Assembly (NCBI RefSeq): GCF_000341105.1
Contig: NZ_ANBB01000063.1
Span: forward strand, 1-64,000
Reading direction: 5' to 3'
Source: Nocardiopsis potens DSM 45234
Lineage (GTDB): Bacteria; Actinomycetota; Actinomycetes; Streptosporangiales; Streptosporangiaceae
Length of the DNA stretch: 64,000 nt
Both the position numbers and the translations under genes were made by a program. The notes beneath the pieces are model-generated. The model was not told the DNA's origin, searched no databases, and saw only the letters and a list, made by a program, of their open reading frames with translations. Within the stretch, counting starts at the first letter, position 1; the number at the start of each line of letters is the position of its first letter. This document shows positions 43,908 to 53,363 of the stretch, in pieces.

Positions 43908-44270
43908 GTGCGGATCGGAGAGCTGGCCCGCAGGACCGCGGTGAGCGAGCGGTCGCTGCGCTACTACGACAAGCTCGGCCTGATCGCGGCCGAGCGCACC
44001 TCCGGCGGGCACCGGGACTTCCCCGAGTCGACGGTGGGCCGGGTGATCCGGATCCAGGAGCTGTTCGCGGCCGGCCTGTGCAGCGAGAAGATCGGCTGGC
44101 TGCTGCCCTGCCTGAACGACCCGGGGGAGGGCCCGGCGGAGACCGCCACCCCCGAACTGGCCGAGGTGCTCCAGGTGGAGCGGGACCGGATCGACCGGAT
44201 GATCGGCGACCTGCTCCGCTCCCGCGACGTCCTGGACGAGGTCATCGACGAGGCCCGCGCGGTGCACTGA
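43908..44270 (+). CDS. MerR-family transcriptional regulator
   Basis: The 120-residue protein begins VRIGELARRTAVSERSLRYYDKLGLI, the standard MerR helix-turn-helix and wing, then has a coiled dimerisation helix (LAEVLQVERDRIDRMIGDLL). Two Cys residues, in GLCSEKIG and LLPCLND, could sense oxidants, electrophiles or metal. The GTG at 43908 follows CGGGAGG by five bases; the upstream GTG at 43881 lies inside the operator and is rejected. It probably controls the divergent Old Yellow Enzyme gene and itself. Confidence 0.88.
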   Translation: MRIGELARRTAVSERSLRYYDKLGLIAAERTSGGHRDFPESTVGRVIRIQELFAAGLCSEKIGWLLPCLNDPGEGPAETATPELAEVLQVERDRIDRMIGDLLRSRDVLDEVIDEARAVH

Positions 44271-44327
44271 CCCGGGAGGCGCCACTTCCCCGTTGGCAGG
44301 TGGGGCTGGGGCCGGAGGGAAGGGAAC

Positions 44328-44363
44328 GGGGGCGCGTCCGCCTCCCCAAGCGGACGCGCCCCC
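44328..44363. terminator. Bidirectional terminator hairpin
   Basis: Perfect 14-base arms at 44328-44341 and 44350-44363 with an eight-base loop lie between the convergent MerR and GGDEF-type genes. Confidence 0.75.
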
Positions 44364-44639
44364 TGCCGCCGGGGCCGGCGGGGAGGCCGCCCCTCTCGGG
44401 GCCAGAAGGCGCTCCCCGGCGTCGGCCGGGCGGCCCGCACCGGGCGCGTGCCCGGTGGGCGCCGGCCCGGGCGCTCCCGCCCCCTCTGCGGGGCGCCGCG
44501 GGCCGGTGGCCGCCGGTGCCGGGCCCCGCCCCCTCTGCGGGGCCGCGCGGCGCCGGCGGCGCTGCGGACCGGTCGGAGCCGAGGGAGGCGCCGCCGATCA
44601 CGGTCGCGGCGGCCCGGGAGCGCCCCGGGCCGCCGGCGG
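44364..44639. other. GC-rich interval with short direct repeats
   Basis: No gene is seen. CGCCCCCTCTGCGGGG occurs twice (near 44478 and 44529), and several further G/C hairpins are possible. It lies downstream of two convergent genes. Confidence 0.4.
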
Positions 44640-45380
44640 TCAGGTGGAGAGGGGCCTCCCGATGTCGTTGAGCAGGGACCGGGCCTCGTCCAGGCGGTCC
44701 GGCAGCGGGACCGTCCACAGCTCGGCGCCGTGTTCGCGGCAGATGTTCTCGCGCAGGTGGCGGGCGCGCTCGCCGAGGTCGGCGGAGGTCTCGGTGAGCA
44801 CCGCGAGCCGGGTCCGGCTGAGCAGCGCGATCGACTCGGCGCGGACGAAGTACCGGTTCAGCTCGTGGCCGAGGACGATGAGCTGCGCGGTGCGCCGCCA
44901 CGGGTCGGCGGCCGGGTCCAGCGCCACGATGACCAGCCGGTGCTCGTCGGCCCGCCCCTCGCCCCGGTACAGCTCGCCGATCCGGGTGCGCAGGAAGGCC
45001 TCGGTCGCCAGGCCGGTCAGCGGGTCCTGGCACTCCTCGGTGGAGCGGCCGCCGTCCACCCACCCCTCGGCCAGCGCGCGCACCAGCGGCAGCGGCGGCT
45101 CGGTCCAGCCGAGCACGTCGGTGAGCGCGGCGAAGTCGGTGATGGTCGCGCCGATGTCCACCCCCGACCGGGCCCGGGCCTGGCCGAAGCGGAGGCAGCC
45201 GGGGACGAGGTCGCCGCCGCGCACCGCGGCCTCGCAGATGTGGTCCACCACCGGCGTCCACCAGTCGTCCGGCGGGTCCCAGCCGGTGAGTCTGCTCCTG
45301 CGGCACCAGAGGGTGCGCAGTCTGCGGCGCTGCGCGGCCTCGTCCGCCGGCGCCGATCCGCCCTGTCCGGGTGCCTCCAT
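44640..45380 (-). CDS. Degenerate GGDEF-type protein
   Basis: The 246-residue protein contains ECQDPLTGLATEAFLRTRIGELY, the characteristic entry of GGDEF domains (DPLTGLxNR), and later strands (HRLVIVALDPAAD, LAVLTETSADLGERARHL). The GG[D/E]EF active-site loop itself is not found, so it probably does not make cyclic di-GMP and may bind a nucleotide or act as a scaffold. The first 100 residues are helical with Trp-rich DWWTPVVDHICEAA. The ATG at 45380 is used; a GTG one codon earlier is equally possible. It is divergent from the membrane-linked sigma factor gene. Confidence 0.65.
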   Translation of the reverse strand: MEAPGQGGSAPADEAAQRRRLRTLWCRRSRLTGWDPPDDWWTPVVDHICEAAVRGGDLVPGCLRFGQARARSGVDIGATITDFAALTDVLGWTEPPLPLVRALAEGWVDGGRSTEECQDPLTGLATEAFLRTRIGELYRGEGRADEHRLVIVALDPAADPWRRTAQLIVLGHELNRYFVRAESIALLSRTRLAVLTETSADLGERARHLRENICREHGAELWTVPLPDRLDEARSLLNDIGRPLST

Positions 45381-45615
45381 CACTGAAGCTCCTGTCCTCG
45401 CTGGTCAGGCCGTTCCGGCAGGGGCCCGCGCCCCCGTTTTCGGCGGGCTCCGCCGGAACGCCTTCACCCCTGTTCACGGACTCCGGTGGCGGCTATGACG
45501 CGATTGCGGGATATTTTTTTTCGACCTCTTCTCAGCGGAGGGGCGGAGCGGCGTCCGACGGGTTTCCGCGGGTGTCGGGAAACGCGGCCGCAGGGACGGC
45601 GGAAGGGGGCGACGG

Positions 45616-47100
45616 ATGACCGACGTGCAGCAGGAGGACGCAGAGTCGCAGGCGGGTGACGATGAGCTGCTCTCGCAGGTGCGCGGGGGCGACACCGCGG
45701 CCTTCGGCACGCTGTGGGAGCGGCACGTGGACGCGGCCCGCGGCCTGGCCCGGCAGCTGGTCCGGGGCGAGGCCGAGGTCGAGGACGCGGTGGCGGACAC
45801 CTTCACCCGGGTGCTCGACGTGGTGCGCCGCGGCGGCGGCCCCCGGGACGGGTTCCGCCCCTACCTGCTCACCGCGCTGCGGCACTGCGTCTACGACCGG
45901 GCCCGCAAGGACAAGCGGCAGGTCGTCACGGACGACATGGAGCGCTTCGACAGCGGCGAGCCGTTCGTCGACCCGGCCGTCGAGGGGCTGGAGCGGTCGC
46001 TGATCGCGCGGGCCTTCCTCTCGCTCCGCCCGGACTGGCAGTCGGTGCTCTGGTACACCGAGATCGAGGGCATCAAGCCCGCCGAGGCCGCCGGGATCCT
46101 CGGCCGCGACCCGAACACCGTCGCCGCGCTGGCCTACCGCGCCCGGGAGGGGCTGCGCCGCGCCTACCTGCAGATGCACCTGGCCGGCGGGGCGCCGGCG
46201 GAGAGCTGCCGCCCGGCGCTGGAGCTGCTCGGCGGCTACGTCCGCGGCGGGCTGGCCAAGCGCGACACCAGGACGGTCGACCGGCACCTGGACGACTGCT
46301 CCCAGTGCCGCGAGGTCTACGCCGAGCTGATGGACGTCAACGTCGGGCTGCGCGGGCTGGTCCTGCCGCTGTTCGCCGGCCCGGTCGCCGCCGGGTACCT
46401 GGCGAGCCTGCCGGGCGGGGCCGTGTTCGGCGGCGGCTGGTGGGGGCGGCTGCCCAAGCGCCAGCAGCAGGCCGCGGCCGCCGGCGGCGCCACCGTGGCG
46501 GTCGCCGCCGCCGCGGCGCTGGCCCTGGTCAGCAACGAGGAGCAGGTGCCCCCGCCGGAGCCGCCGCAGGCCGCGGCGCCGCAGCAGCCCGCGCCGCCGC
46601 CTCCCGCCGACCCGCCCGCGGATCCCCCCGCGGCCCCGCCCCCCGCCGACCCGCCGCCCCCGCCGCCGGCCGAGGAGCCGCCCCCGGCCCCTCCGGCCGA
46701 GGAGCCCCCGCCGCCGGAGCCGCCGGAGGAGGAGCCGCCCCCGCCGGAGCGGCCCGCGCCCCCGGAGGAGCCGGAGCCGCCGGAGGTCCCCGAACCGCCG
46801 GACCCCCCGGAACCGCCGGAGGTCCCGGACCCGCCGGCGCCCCCGGAGGTCCCCGATCCGCCGGTCTGGCCGGAGTGGCCCGAATGGCCGGGATGGCCGG
46901 AGTGGCCCGGGCAGCCGGGGGTGCCCCAGCCGCCGGGCTGGGTCGAGCGGCCGTCCGACCCGCAGTGGCCGGACCCGCCCGGGCCGCCCGGCGCCCCGGG
47001 CGGCCCCGAGGGACCGGAGGCCCCTGGCGCCCCCGGCGCCCCCGGTGCCCCCGGCGCTCCGGGGGAGCCCGCGGTGCCGGGGCCGCCGGCCGGCGGCTGA
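45616..47100 (+). CDS. ECF-type sigma factor fused to zinc finger, membrane segment and proline-rich/collagen-like tail
   Basis: Residues about 15-95 form sigma region 2 and 130-185 region 4 (LRPDWQSVLWYTEIEGIKPAEAAGI). Residues 198-245 resemble an anti-sigma zinc-finger (zf-HC2) with His224, Cys228 and Cys231. A hydrophobic stretch at about 287-306 is the membrane segment. From 311 to the end the chain is Pro/Glu-rich, then becomes Gly-Pro-Ala triplets like collagen. The result looks like a sigma factor tethered to the membrane with its own anti-sigma element and an outside stalk. Sigma factors with C-terminal extensions are known; release by proteolysis is inferred. The frame is continuous. 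Confidence 0.85.
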   Translation: MTDVQQEDAESQAGDDELLSQVRGGDTAAFGTLWERHVDAARGLARQLVRGEAEVEDAVADTFTRVLDVVRRGGGPRDGFRPYLLTALRHCVYDRARKDKRQVVTDDMERFDSGEPFVDPAVEGLERSLIARAFLSLRPDWQSVLWYTEIEGIKPAEAAGILGRDPNTVAALAYRAREGLRRAYLQMHLAGGAPAESCRPALELLGGYVRGGLAKRDTRTVDRHLDDCSQCREVYAELMDVNVGLRGLVLPLFAGPVAAGYLASLPGGAVFGGGWWGRLPKRQQQAAAAGGATVAVAAAAALALVSNEEQVPPPEPPQAAAPQQPAPPPPADPPADPPAAPPPADPPPPPPAEEPPPAPPAEEPPPPEPPEEEPPPPERPAPPEEPEPPEVPEPPDPPEPPEVPDPPAPPEVPDPPVWPEWPEWPGWPEWPGQPGVPQPPGWVERPSDPQWPDPPGPPGAPGGPEGPEAPGAPGAPGAPGAPGEPAVPGPPAGG

Positions 47101-47109
47101 CCGGGCCAC

Positions 47110-47161
47110 CGGGTTCCGCCGGGCCGGCGGAACCCGCCGGGGCCGCCGCAGCCCCGGCGGG
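47110..47161 (+). terminator. Two adjacent terminator hairpins after the sigma gene
   Basis: The first has 13-base perfect arms at 47110-47122 and 47124-47136. The second pairs CCGCCGGGGC with GCCCCGGCGG at about 47135-47161. Both directly follow the sigma-factor stop. A TAGGCT box near 47265 may be the -10 of the next gene. Confidence 0.7.
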
Positions 47162-47366
47162 GCAGCGGATCCGGCCCGCGGAACGGCCCCCGGGTCGGCC
47201 GTGAACACGCGGTTCGCGGTACCGACTCGGGCACTCGGCACGCAAACCGGCACAGACTTGGTTAGGCTGTGGCCCGGCCTTTTCACGGGCCGATGCCGAT
47301 CGCTGGACAGACCCGGTGCGGGAACACCGGCTCCGGGGTGCCGAACAACGGAAGGAGCGGTGTCGG

Positions 47367-49019
47367 GTGGATCGCTGCGCGCTGTTCGTCGACGCCGGCT
47401 ACCTCCTCGCCGACGGTGCGATGGCGGTGCACGGGACCCGCAACCGGGATTCCGTGTCATGGGATTACGCGGGCCTGGCCCGGCTTCTCGAAGAGGTCGC
47501 GCGGGACCGCACGGGGCTCCCACTGCTGCGGTGCTACTGGTACGAGGCGACGGCGGACGGCCGTCGCAGCCAGGAGCAGGACGGTATTGCGGACATCCCC
47601 GGAATCAAGTTCCGAGCCGCACGCATCCGTCCGGGCAGACGCGAGGGAGTCGAGAGCTATGTCCAACGGGACCTGACCACGCTCGCCCGGACCGGGACGC
47701 TCTGCGAGGCGGTCCTGGTCAGCGGGGACGAGGACATGGCCCAAGTGGTCGCCGACGTGCAGGACCTCGGGGTGCGGGTCACCGTCGTGCACGTCTCGGT
47801 CGAGGGCAACTGGACCATCTCGCGGGCGCTGCGCCGGGAGTGCGACGACCTGATCGAGATCGGCGCGGGGCACCTGCGCCCCTACGTCACCCTGCTCTCC
47901 GGGGCGGCCGCCGCCGAGTCGGCGGCGGAGACCACCGCGCCGCTGGCCAACGGGCACGGCCGCTCGGCCCCCGAGACCGAGCGCCGCCCGGTCACCGCGC
48001 ACCCGGAGTCCGACCGGGTGGAGCCGGCGCCCCCCGCCTCCCCCGCCCCCGGGCTGGAGCCGGTGTTCGCCGGGACCGGCGCCCAGCAGCCGATGAGCGG
48101 CAGCGCCATGGACCAGCTGCGCGCCATGCGGCGCAGCATCGCCCAGCAGCGCGGCGGCGACCACCTCGCCCCGCAGGCCGGGGCCGAGCCGCCGCGCTCC
48201 GCGTCCGGGCCGATCGACGCGAACGGCTTCCCCACCGGGCCGCGGGCCTCGCACGCCCCGTCGGCCACCGGCGCGCACCAGAGCCTGCGCGACGCCTCCC
48301 CGGGCGCCTCGGCCACCGGCGCGCACGGCGGCCTCGCGGCCGCCTCCGCGACCGGCCCGCAGCCGGCCTACGGCGCTCCGCCGCAGCCCGTGCCGCAGCA
48401 GCCGGTGCAGCCGGCCCAGCCGCCGCAGCAGGCGCAGACCGGGGCGCACGCGCCGATGGCCGCCCCCGGCCACCCGGCGGGCCCGCGCCACCACCAGCAG
48501 CCCGCCGGGTACGAGCACGAGGCGCCGCCCGGCAGAGCACCGGCCCCGCCGGACCCCCGGTACGGGCCGACCACCGGGGAGAACCCGGGGTTCGGAGGGG
48601 GTACCGGGCCAAACCCTACTTTTGGGACCAGTACGGAGGGTGACTCCCCGCGGGGAGGCGCCCCGGGGGTCCGGCCCCCGGACGCTACTGGTCCCAGGCT
48701 CCGACCCAGGGTCCAGCACGGGCCCTACACCGATCCCGTCCCGAGCGCGGACTACGCCGGGGCGTCGGCCGCGCGGACGATCGAGGAGGCGGTGAATGTC
48801 GCGCGCCGAGAGGGGAACGACTTCGCCGAGTCCATCGCCCGCGACGCGCCGGCGCTGTGGCTGGAGGCGGTGCTGGTGCGCCGCCCCCGGATGCCCTCCG
48901 ACCTGGAGGCGCGGCTGCTCCAGGGCTCGGCGCTGCCGATCGACTACCTGCTCCGCGACGAGGTGCGCGAGGCGCTGCGGCAGGGGTTCTGGGAGGCGCT
49001 GGAGCGCGCCCGGGAGTGA
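47367..49019 (+). CDS. NYN (PIN-like) domain protein with long low-complexity middle
   Basis: The N-terminal 165 residues form an NYN/LabA-type nuclease domain: Asp9 in LFVDAGYLL and SGDEDMAQVV with Asp121 and Asp123 give the acidic metal site of PIN-like ribonucleases. Residues about 190-450 are Pro/Ala/Gly/Gln-rich with repeats of SATGAH. The last 90 residues are an ordered helical domain (IEEAVNVARREGNDFAESIA). The GTG at 47367 sits nine bases after GGAAGGAG. The next gene, a TPR-like protein, starts 30 bases downstream, suggesting joint function, perhaps RNA processing. Substrate is unknown. Confidence 0.8.
   Translation: MDRCALFVDAGYLLADGAMAVHGTRNRDSVSWDYAGLARLLEEVARDRTGLPLLRCYWYEATADGRRSQEQDGIADIPGIKFRAARIRPGRREGVESYVQRDLTTLARTGTLCEAVLVSGDEDMAQVVADVQDLGVRVTVVHVSVEGNWTISRALRRECDDLIEIGAGHLRPYVTLLSGAAAAESAAETTAPLANGHGRSAPETERRPVTAHPESDRVEPAPPASPAPGLEPVFAGTGAQQPMSGSAMDQLRAMRRSIAQQRGGDHLAPQAGAEPPRSASGPIDANGFPTGPRASHAPSATGAHQSLRDASPGASATGAHGGLAAASATGPQPAYGAPPQPVPQQPVQPAQPPQQAQTGAHAPMAAPGHPAGPRHHQQPAGYEHEAPPGRAPAPPDPRYGPTTGENPGFGGGTGPNPTFGTSTEGDSPRGGAPGVRPPDATGPRLRPRVQHGPYTDPVPSADYAGASAARTIEEAVNVARREGNDFAESIARDAPALWLEAVLVRRPRMPSDLEARLLQGSALPIDYLLRDEVREALRQGFWEALERARE
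48623..48696. repeat. Nested inverted repeat inside the NYN gene
   Basis: Perfect 11-base arms (TGGGACCAGTA and TACTGGTCCCA) at 48623-48633 and 48686-48696 enclose further G/C hairpins. The segment lies in the low-complexity linker and keeps the frame. It may be an inserted palindrome or an mRNA structure. Confidence 0.55.
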
Positions 49020-49049
49020 GCGCGGCGCAAGCACCGAGGGAGGCTGGCA

Positions 49050-49601
49050 GTGACCCGAGTGACGACGGCCGATCTGGACCGCCTGGAGTTCCGGGCCGTC
49101 CAGTCCGGCGACCATGCCGAGGTGGCGGCGGAACTCCTCGGGCTGGCCGACAGCGTGGACGCCGACAGCGAGATCTCCCGGGCCGAGCTGTTCGTCCGGG
49201 CCGGTGAGCAGTGGGAGATGGCCCAGGAGTTCGAGCTGGCCGCACGCGCCTACCGGCGGGCCATCGACGACGGCGGCACCACCATCATCGACGCGCGCGC
49301 CCTGCTCGCCGGGGCGCTGCTCGAACTGGACCTGGTCGACGACGCCTACGCGCAGCTGGAGCGGCTGCGCGCCGAGGGGCCGCGGAACCTGCCCACCTAC
49401 ATCCACATCGCGGAGACGCTGCAGGCGCACGGCGACCTCAAGGCCGCCCAGCAGTGGGCCACCCTCGGCGTGGAGCGCTTCCGCCACCAGGACGTCTCGC
49501 CCTACGTGCACGACCTGCTGATGGAGCTGCTGCGGATCCGCTACCGGGTCCGGGTCGACCTCGGCCTGCCCGAGGACGCCCTGGACCGGATGCTGGACTG
49601 A
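49050..49601 (+). CDS. TPR-like helical-repeat protein
   Basis: The 183-residue protein consists of helix pairs such as LFVRAGEQWEMAQEFELAARAYRRAI and IAETLQAHGDLKAAQQWATLG, typical of tetratricopeptide-like repeats that bind other proteins. There is no signal peptide, membrane segment or enzymatic motif. It starts at GTG 30 bases after the NYN gene, with GAGGGAGG upstream, so it is probably the second gene of that operon and may be a partner of the NYN nuclease. The gene ends against a reversed fragment of the composite repeat. Confidence 0.75.
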   Translation: MTRVTTADLDRLEFRAVQSGDHAEVAAELLGLADSVDADSEISRAELFVRAGEQWEMAQEFELAARAYRRAIDDGGTTIIDARALLAGALLELDLVDDAYAQLERLRAEGPRNLPTYIHIAETLQAHGDLKAAQQWATLGVERFRHQDVSPYVHDLLMELLRIRYRVRVDLGLPEDALDRMLD

Positions 49602-49650
49602 CCGCCGACCCTGAGCTCGACGAGGCGGGCGCGACCGGCCCGGATGGGGA
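49601..49650. repeat. Composite intergenic repeat, fragment C (reversed)
   Basis: The complement of this stretch reads GCCTCGTCGAGCTCAGGG with the same left flank (CGCGCCCG) as copy B at 40630-40660. Similarity stops at the end of the TPR gene, so only the first half of one unit remains. Confidence 0.6.
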
Positions 49651-49680
49651 CGGGGCCGGGGTCCGGCTCGGGGGAGGGGG

Positions 49681-50316
49681 TCAGGCGGCCAGGGAGCGGC
49701 CCAGGGCGTAGGCCTCCAGCAGGCTGCGCCCGGTGTAGGCGGCGGTGGCGAGGGCGGCCACGTGGTGGTCCCCGTTGACCGACACCGACCCGCCCACGTG
49801 CCCGAAGAGCGGCGCGTCGGAGAGCGAGTCGCCGTAGGCGGTGCACCTCTCCAGCGGGATCCCGGCGGCGGCGCGCGCCTCCTCCGCGATGCGGACCTTG
49901 TCCTGCGGGCGTAGGATGCGCTCCGGGTCCGGCGGTCCGGGGAAGGGCGGGTCGGGGAAGTCCGAGGCGGCGACCGCGTCGAAGCCGAAGGCGTGCAGCC
50001 GGCGCGCGTAGAACCCCGGGGAGAGCGTGATGACCAGGGAGCGCTCGCCGCGCTTCCGGATGTCGGCGCAGACCTCGGCGATCCCGTCCAGGAACGGGCT
50101 GCCGGCGAACGCCTCGTCCACGTGCTCCTCGGTGAGGTGCCCCCAGAGCGAGAAGAGCTCCGCGGCGAACCCGCGGCTGTCCAGCTCGCCGGCGGAGAAG
50201 CGGCGCTCCAGCTCGGCCAGCCGGGGCCCGGTTCCGGTGACGCGGGCGATCTCCAGAGGGGCGCTGGTGCCGTGCAGCAGGGTGCCGTCCAGGTCGAAGA
50301 TGTGTAGTCGCGTCAT
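49681..50316 (-). CDS. HAD-superfamily phosphatase (phosphoserine-phosphatase-like)
   Basis: The 211-residue protein starts MTRLHIFDLDGTLL, with nucleophile Asp8 and acid/base Asp10. It continues with SLVITLSPGFYARRL (motif II region) and ends the catalytic set with AYGDSLSDAPLF. This fits HAD hydrolases of subfamily IB, related to SerB. It may hydrolyse a small phosphate ester; the substrate cannot be read. The ATG at 50316 is chosen as the canonical start immediately before the first strand. It is divergent from the riboswitch-controlled nrdAB unit. Confidence 0.85.
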   Translation of the reverse strand: MTRLHIFDLDGTLLHGTSAPLEIARVTGTGPRLAELERRFSAGELDSRGFAAELFSLWGHLTEEHVDEAFAGSPFLDGIAEVCADIRKRGERSLVITLSPGFYARRLHAFGFDAVAASDFPDPPFPGPPDPERILRPQDKVRIAEEARAAAGIPLERCTAYGDSLSDAPLFGHVGGSVSVNGDHHVAALATAAYTGRSLLEAYALGRSLAA

Positions 50317-50424
50317 CGCGCGGAGCTTATCTCCGCAGCGCGTTGCGGACAACGGGCGGAGCGGGCGCGTCGCGTGTGAAACACGGCTATCTTGCGGTGG
50401 TCGCGCCGGGGTGCCACCAGATGT

Positions 50425-50690
50425 AGTATCTCTTCCGCTGGTGGTTCACCTGGGGCGGATGCTCCGGGTGGGGCAAGAGGGAACCCGGTGGAACTCCGGG
50501 ACTGCCCCGCAGCGGTAAGCGGGAAGCGGCGCGCCGGCCCCCGGGGGGAACCGGGCGGCGCGCTTCCGAAAGTCGCCAACGGCACTGGGGGTTCAGGCCC
50601 CCGGGAAGCGGCGGCGAGTAGGCCGGACGGCGCTCAGCCGGACGTCGCCCGCGAGTCCGAAGACCTGCCACCGGCGTGCGCGCACGGCGC
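50425..50690 (+). promoter_or_regulatory. Cobalamin (adenosylcobalamin) riboswitch upstream of nrdA
   Basis: The core shows the conserved GGGAACCCGGTGGAACTCCG, followed by GGACTGCCCCGCAGCGG and, after a variable stem, the B12 box GAGTCCGAAGACCTGCCACC (about 50653-50672). These are the invariant elements of the cobalamin riboswitch. It lies about 135 bases before nrdA. By analogy with Streptomyces coelicolor, bound coenzyme B12 should switch off this B12-independent reductase when a B12-dependent class II enzyme can be used. Confidence 0.93.
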
Positions 50691-50825
50691 GCACGGACAA
50701 CGGGGCCTCGTGGGCGGGCCGCCGTGGGCATAGGGGGGCTCGACGGTCGTGGGCGCTCCCCTGGTTCGCGCGCTCCGGCCTTCGACACCCCAACCGGTCG
50801 ACGACTACCTGGTTGGAGCGAGCAG

Positions 50826-53363
50826 ATGACCCTCGACACCGAGCCCGTCGCGGTTCCGGAGGCGAACACCCCGGACCCGGCGGAGCGGATCGGCGACGTG
50901 GTCCGCGAGGCGAGCACCGGACTGGCCGGGGTCAGCCCCGAGGCGGTCATCGCGGAGGCGCGCAAGGGCCTCTACCCGGGCATCACCGACGAGGAGCTGG
51001 AGCTCGCGCTGATCATGGCGGCGCGCAGCCACGTCGAGGAGGACCCCGACTACTCCCCGCTGGCCGCCCGGCTGCTGCTGGGCGCGCTCCGCCGGGAGGC
51101 GCTGACCTTCATCTCCGAGGCGGCGGACTCCGCGAGCGAGGGCGAGATGGCGCTCCGCTACGCGGACTACTTCGCCGGCTACGTCGCCCGCGGCGTGCGG
51201 CTGGAGCAGCTCGACCCGCGGCTGGAGAAGTTCGACCTGGCCCGGCTGGGGGCCGCGCTCCGCCCCGAGCGCGACCTGCAGTTCACCTTCCTCGGCCTGC
51301 AGACCCTCTACGACCGCTACTTCCTGCACAGCGAGGGCACCCGCTACGAGCTGCCGCAGGCGTTCTTCATGCGGGTCGCGATGGGCCTGGCGCTCAACGA
51401 GGACGATCGGGACGCCCGCGCGGTGGAGTTCTACGAGCTGCTCTCCTCGTTCGACTTCATGGCCTCCACGCCGACCCTGTTCAACTCCGGCACCCGCCAC
51501 TCCCAGCTGTCGTCCTGCTTCCTGACCACGGTCGACGACGACCTGCAGTCGATCTTCAAGGGCATCTCCGACAACGCCCTGCTCTCCAAGTACTCCGGCG
51601 GCCTGGGCAACGACTGGACCCCGATCCGCGGCATCGGCGCCCGGATCCGCGGCACCAACGGCCAGAGCCAGGGCGTGGTCCCGTTCCTCAAGATCGCCAA
51701 CGACACCGCGGTCGCGGTCAACCAGGGCGGCAAGCGCAAGGGCGCGGTCTGCGCCTACCTGGAGACCTGGCACATCGACATCGAGGAATTCCTCGACCTG
51801 CGGAAGAACACCGGCGACGAGCGCCGCCGCACGCACGACATGAACACCGCCAACTGGGTGCCGGACCTGTTCATGCGGCGGGTCGAGGCCGACGGGCAGT
51901 GGACGCTGTTCTCCCCGGACGAGGTGCCGGACCTGCACGACCTGTACGGCAAGGCGTTCGCCGAGCGGTACGAGGCCTACGAGCGGGCCGCCGAGGCCGG
52001 CGAGATCAAGGTGTTCCGCAAGGTCCGCGCGGTCGAGCTGTGGCGGCGCATGCTGACCATGCTGTTCGAGACCGGCCACCCGTGGATCACCTTCAAGGAC
52101 CCGTGCAACCTGCGCTCCCCGCAGCAGCACGCCGGCGTGGTGCACTCGTCCAACCTGTGCACCGAGATCACCCTGAACACCAAGGCCGGCGACGAGGTGG
52201 CGGTCTGCAACCTCGGCTCGGTCAACCTGGCCCGGCACGTCGAGGGCGGCCGGCTGGACACCGAGCGGCTGGAGCGCACCGTGCGCACCGCCGTCCGGAT
52301 GCTGGACAACGTCATCGACGTGAACTTCTACACCATCCCCGAGGCGGAGCGGGCCAACATGCGGCACCGCCCGGTCGGCCTGGGCCTGATGGGCTTCCAG
52401 GACGCGCTCTTCGAGCTGCGCCTGCCGATGGGCTCGCAGCGGGCGGTGGAGTTCGCCGACGAGTCGATGGAGCTGATCTCCTACCACGCCATCGCGGCCT
52501 CCTCCGAGCTGGCCGCCGAGCGCGGCTCCTACGCCTCCTTCGAGGGCTCGCTGTGGAGCAAGGGCGTGCTCCCGCTGGACTCGCTGCGCACCGTGGCCGA
52601 GGCCCGCGACGGCGACCTGGACGCCAACTACTCCTCCCGGCTGGACTGGGACTCGCTCCGGGAGAAGGTGCGCACCCAGGGGATGCGCAACTCCAACGTG
52701 ATGGCGATCGCGCCGACCGCGACCATCGCCAACATCACCGGGGTGAGCCAGTCGATCGAGCCGATCTACCGGAACCTGTTCGTCAAGTCGAACATGTCCG
52801 GCGACTTCACCGTGGTCAACCCCTACCTGGTCCGCGACCTCAAGGCGCGCGGCCTGTGGGACGCGGACATGGTCACCCAGCTCAAGGTGCACGACGGCAG
52901 CCTCGGCCCGATCGCCCGGGTGCCCGACGACCTGAAGGAGCTCTACGCCACCGCGTTCGAGCTCGACCCGACCTGGCTGGTGGACGCCGCGGCGCGCCGG
53001 CAGAAGTGGATCGACCAGGCGCAGTCGCTCAACCTGTACATGGCGGCGCCGAGCGGCAAGAAGCTGGACAACCTGTACCGGCGGGCCTGGCGCAAGGGCC
53101 TCAAGACCACCTACTACCTGCGCGCGCAGAGCGCGACGCACGTGGAGAAGTCGACCCTGAAGGGCACCGACGGCCGGCTCAACGCGGTCTCCGCCACCCC
53201 GTCCCCGGCCCCGGCGGCGGCCCCGGCTCCGGCTCCCTCCCCGGCGCCGTCCCCGGCCGCCCGGCCCTCCGCCGAGGCGCCCGCCTCCACCGCCCCGGAG
53301 ATCGACCCGGACGCCGGCGCGCTCTGCTCGATCGACGACCCGGACTGCGAAGCCTGCCAGTAG
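50826..53363 (+). CDS. nrdA: Class I ribonucleoside-diphosphate reductase, alpha (catalytic) subunit
   Basis: The 845-residue subunit reduces ribonucleoside diphosphates to deoxy forms. An ATP-cone-like region lies at the N-terminus. The catalytic barrel shows [14 protein letters not shown] (active-site Cys), [10 protein letters not shown] (Asn-Cys-Glu radical site), CNLGSVNL and [11 protein letters not shown]. The C-terminus has a long Pro/Ala-rich flexible arm ending DDPDCEACQ, whose Cys pair re-reduces the active site. The ATG at 50826 follows GGAGCGAG. Its partner nrdB lies 105 bp downstream; a G/C hairpin at about 53375-53417 lies between them. Expression is probably controlled by the riboswitch. 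Confidence 0.95.
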   Translation: MTLDTEPVAVPEANTPDPAERIGDVVREASTGLAGVSPEAVIAEARKGLYPGITDEELELALIMAARSHVEEDPDYSPLAARLLLGALRREALTFISEAADSASEGEMALRYADYFAGYVARGVRLEQLDPRLEKFDLARLGAALRPERDLQFTFLGLQTLYDRYFLHSEGTRYELPQAFFMRVAMGLALNEDDRDARAVEFYELLSSFDFMASTPTLFNSGTRHSQLSSCFLTTVDDDLQSIFKGISDNALLSKYSGGLGNDWTPIRGIGARIRGTNGQSQGVVPFLKIANDTAVAVNQGGKRKGAVCAYLETWHIDIEEFLDLRKNTGDERRRTHDMNTANWVPDLFMRRVEADGQWTLFSPDEVPDLHDLYGKAFAERYEAYERAAEAGEIKVFRKVRAVELWRRMLTMLFETGHPWITFKDPCNLRSPQQHAGVVHSSNLCTEITLNTKAGDEVAVCNLGSVNLARHVEGGRLDTERLERTVRTAVRMLDNVIDVNFYTIPEAERANMRHRPVGLGLMGFQDALFELRLPMGSQRAVEFADESMELISYHAIAASSELAAERGSYASFEGSLWSKGVLPLDSLRTVAEARDGDLDANYSSRLDWDSLREKVRTQGMRNSNVMAIAPTATIANITGVSQSIEPIYRNLFVKSNMSGDFTVVNPYLVRDLKARGLWDADMVTQLKVHDGSLGPIARVPDDLKELYATAFELDPTWLVDAAARRQKWIDQAQSLNLYMAAPSGKKLDNLYRRAWRKGLKTTYYLRAQSATHVEKSTLKGTDGRLNAVSATPSPAPAAAPAPAPSPAPSPAARPSAEAPASTAPEIDPDAGALCSIDDPDCEACQ

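Noticed and set aside
46560-47100. Proline-rich and Gly-X-Y end of the sigma factor considered as non-coding GC-rich DNA in frame by chance
   Set aside because: The regular alternation of Pro-Glu and Gly-Pro-Ala triplets, the upstream membrane segment and the terminators just after the stop argue for real coding.
50826-53363. First thought of as class II (B12-dependent) reductase nrdJ because of the cobalamin riboswitch
   Set aside because: The adjacent nrdB beta subunit and the NrdA-type C-terminal Cys arm identify a class I enzyme; the riboswitch before class I genes is known in Streptomyces.
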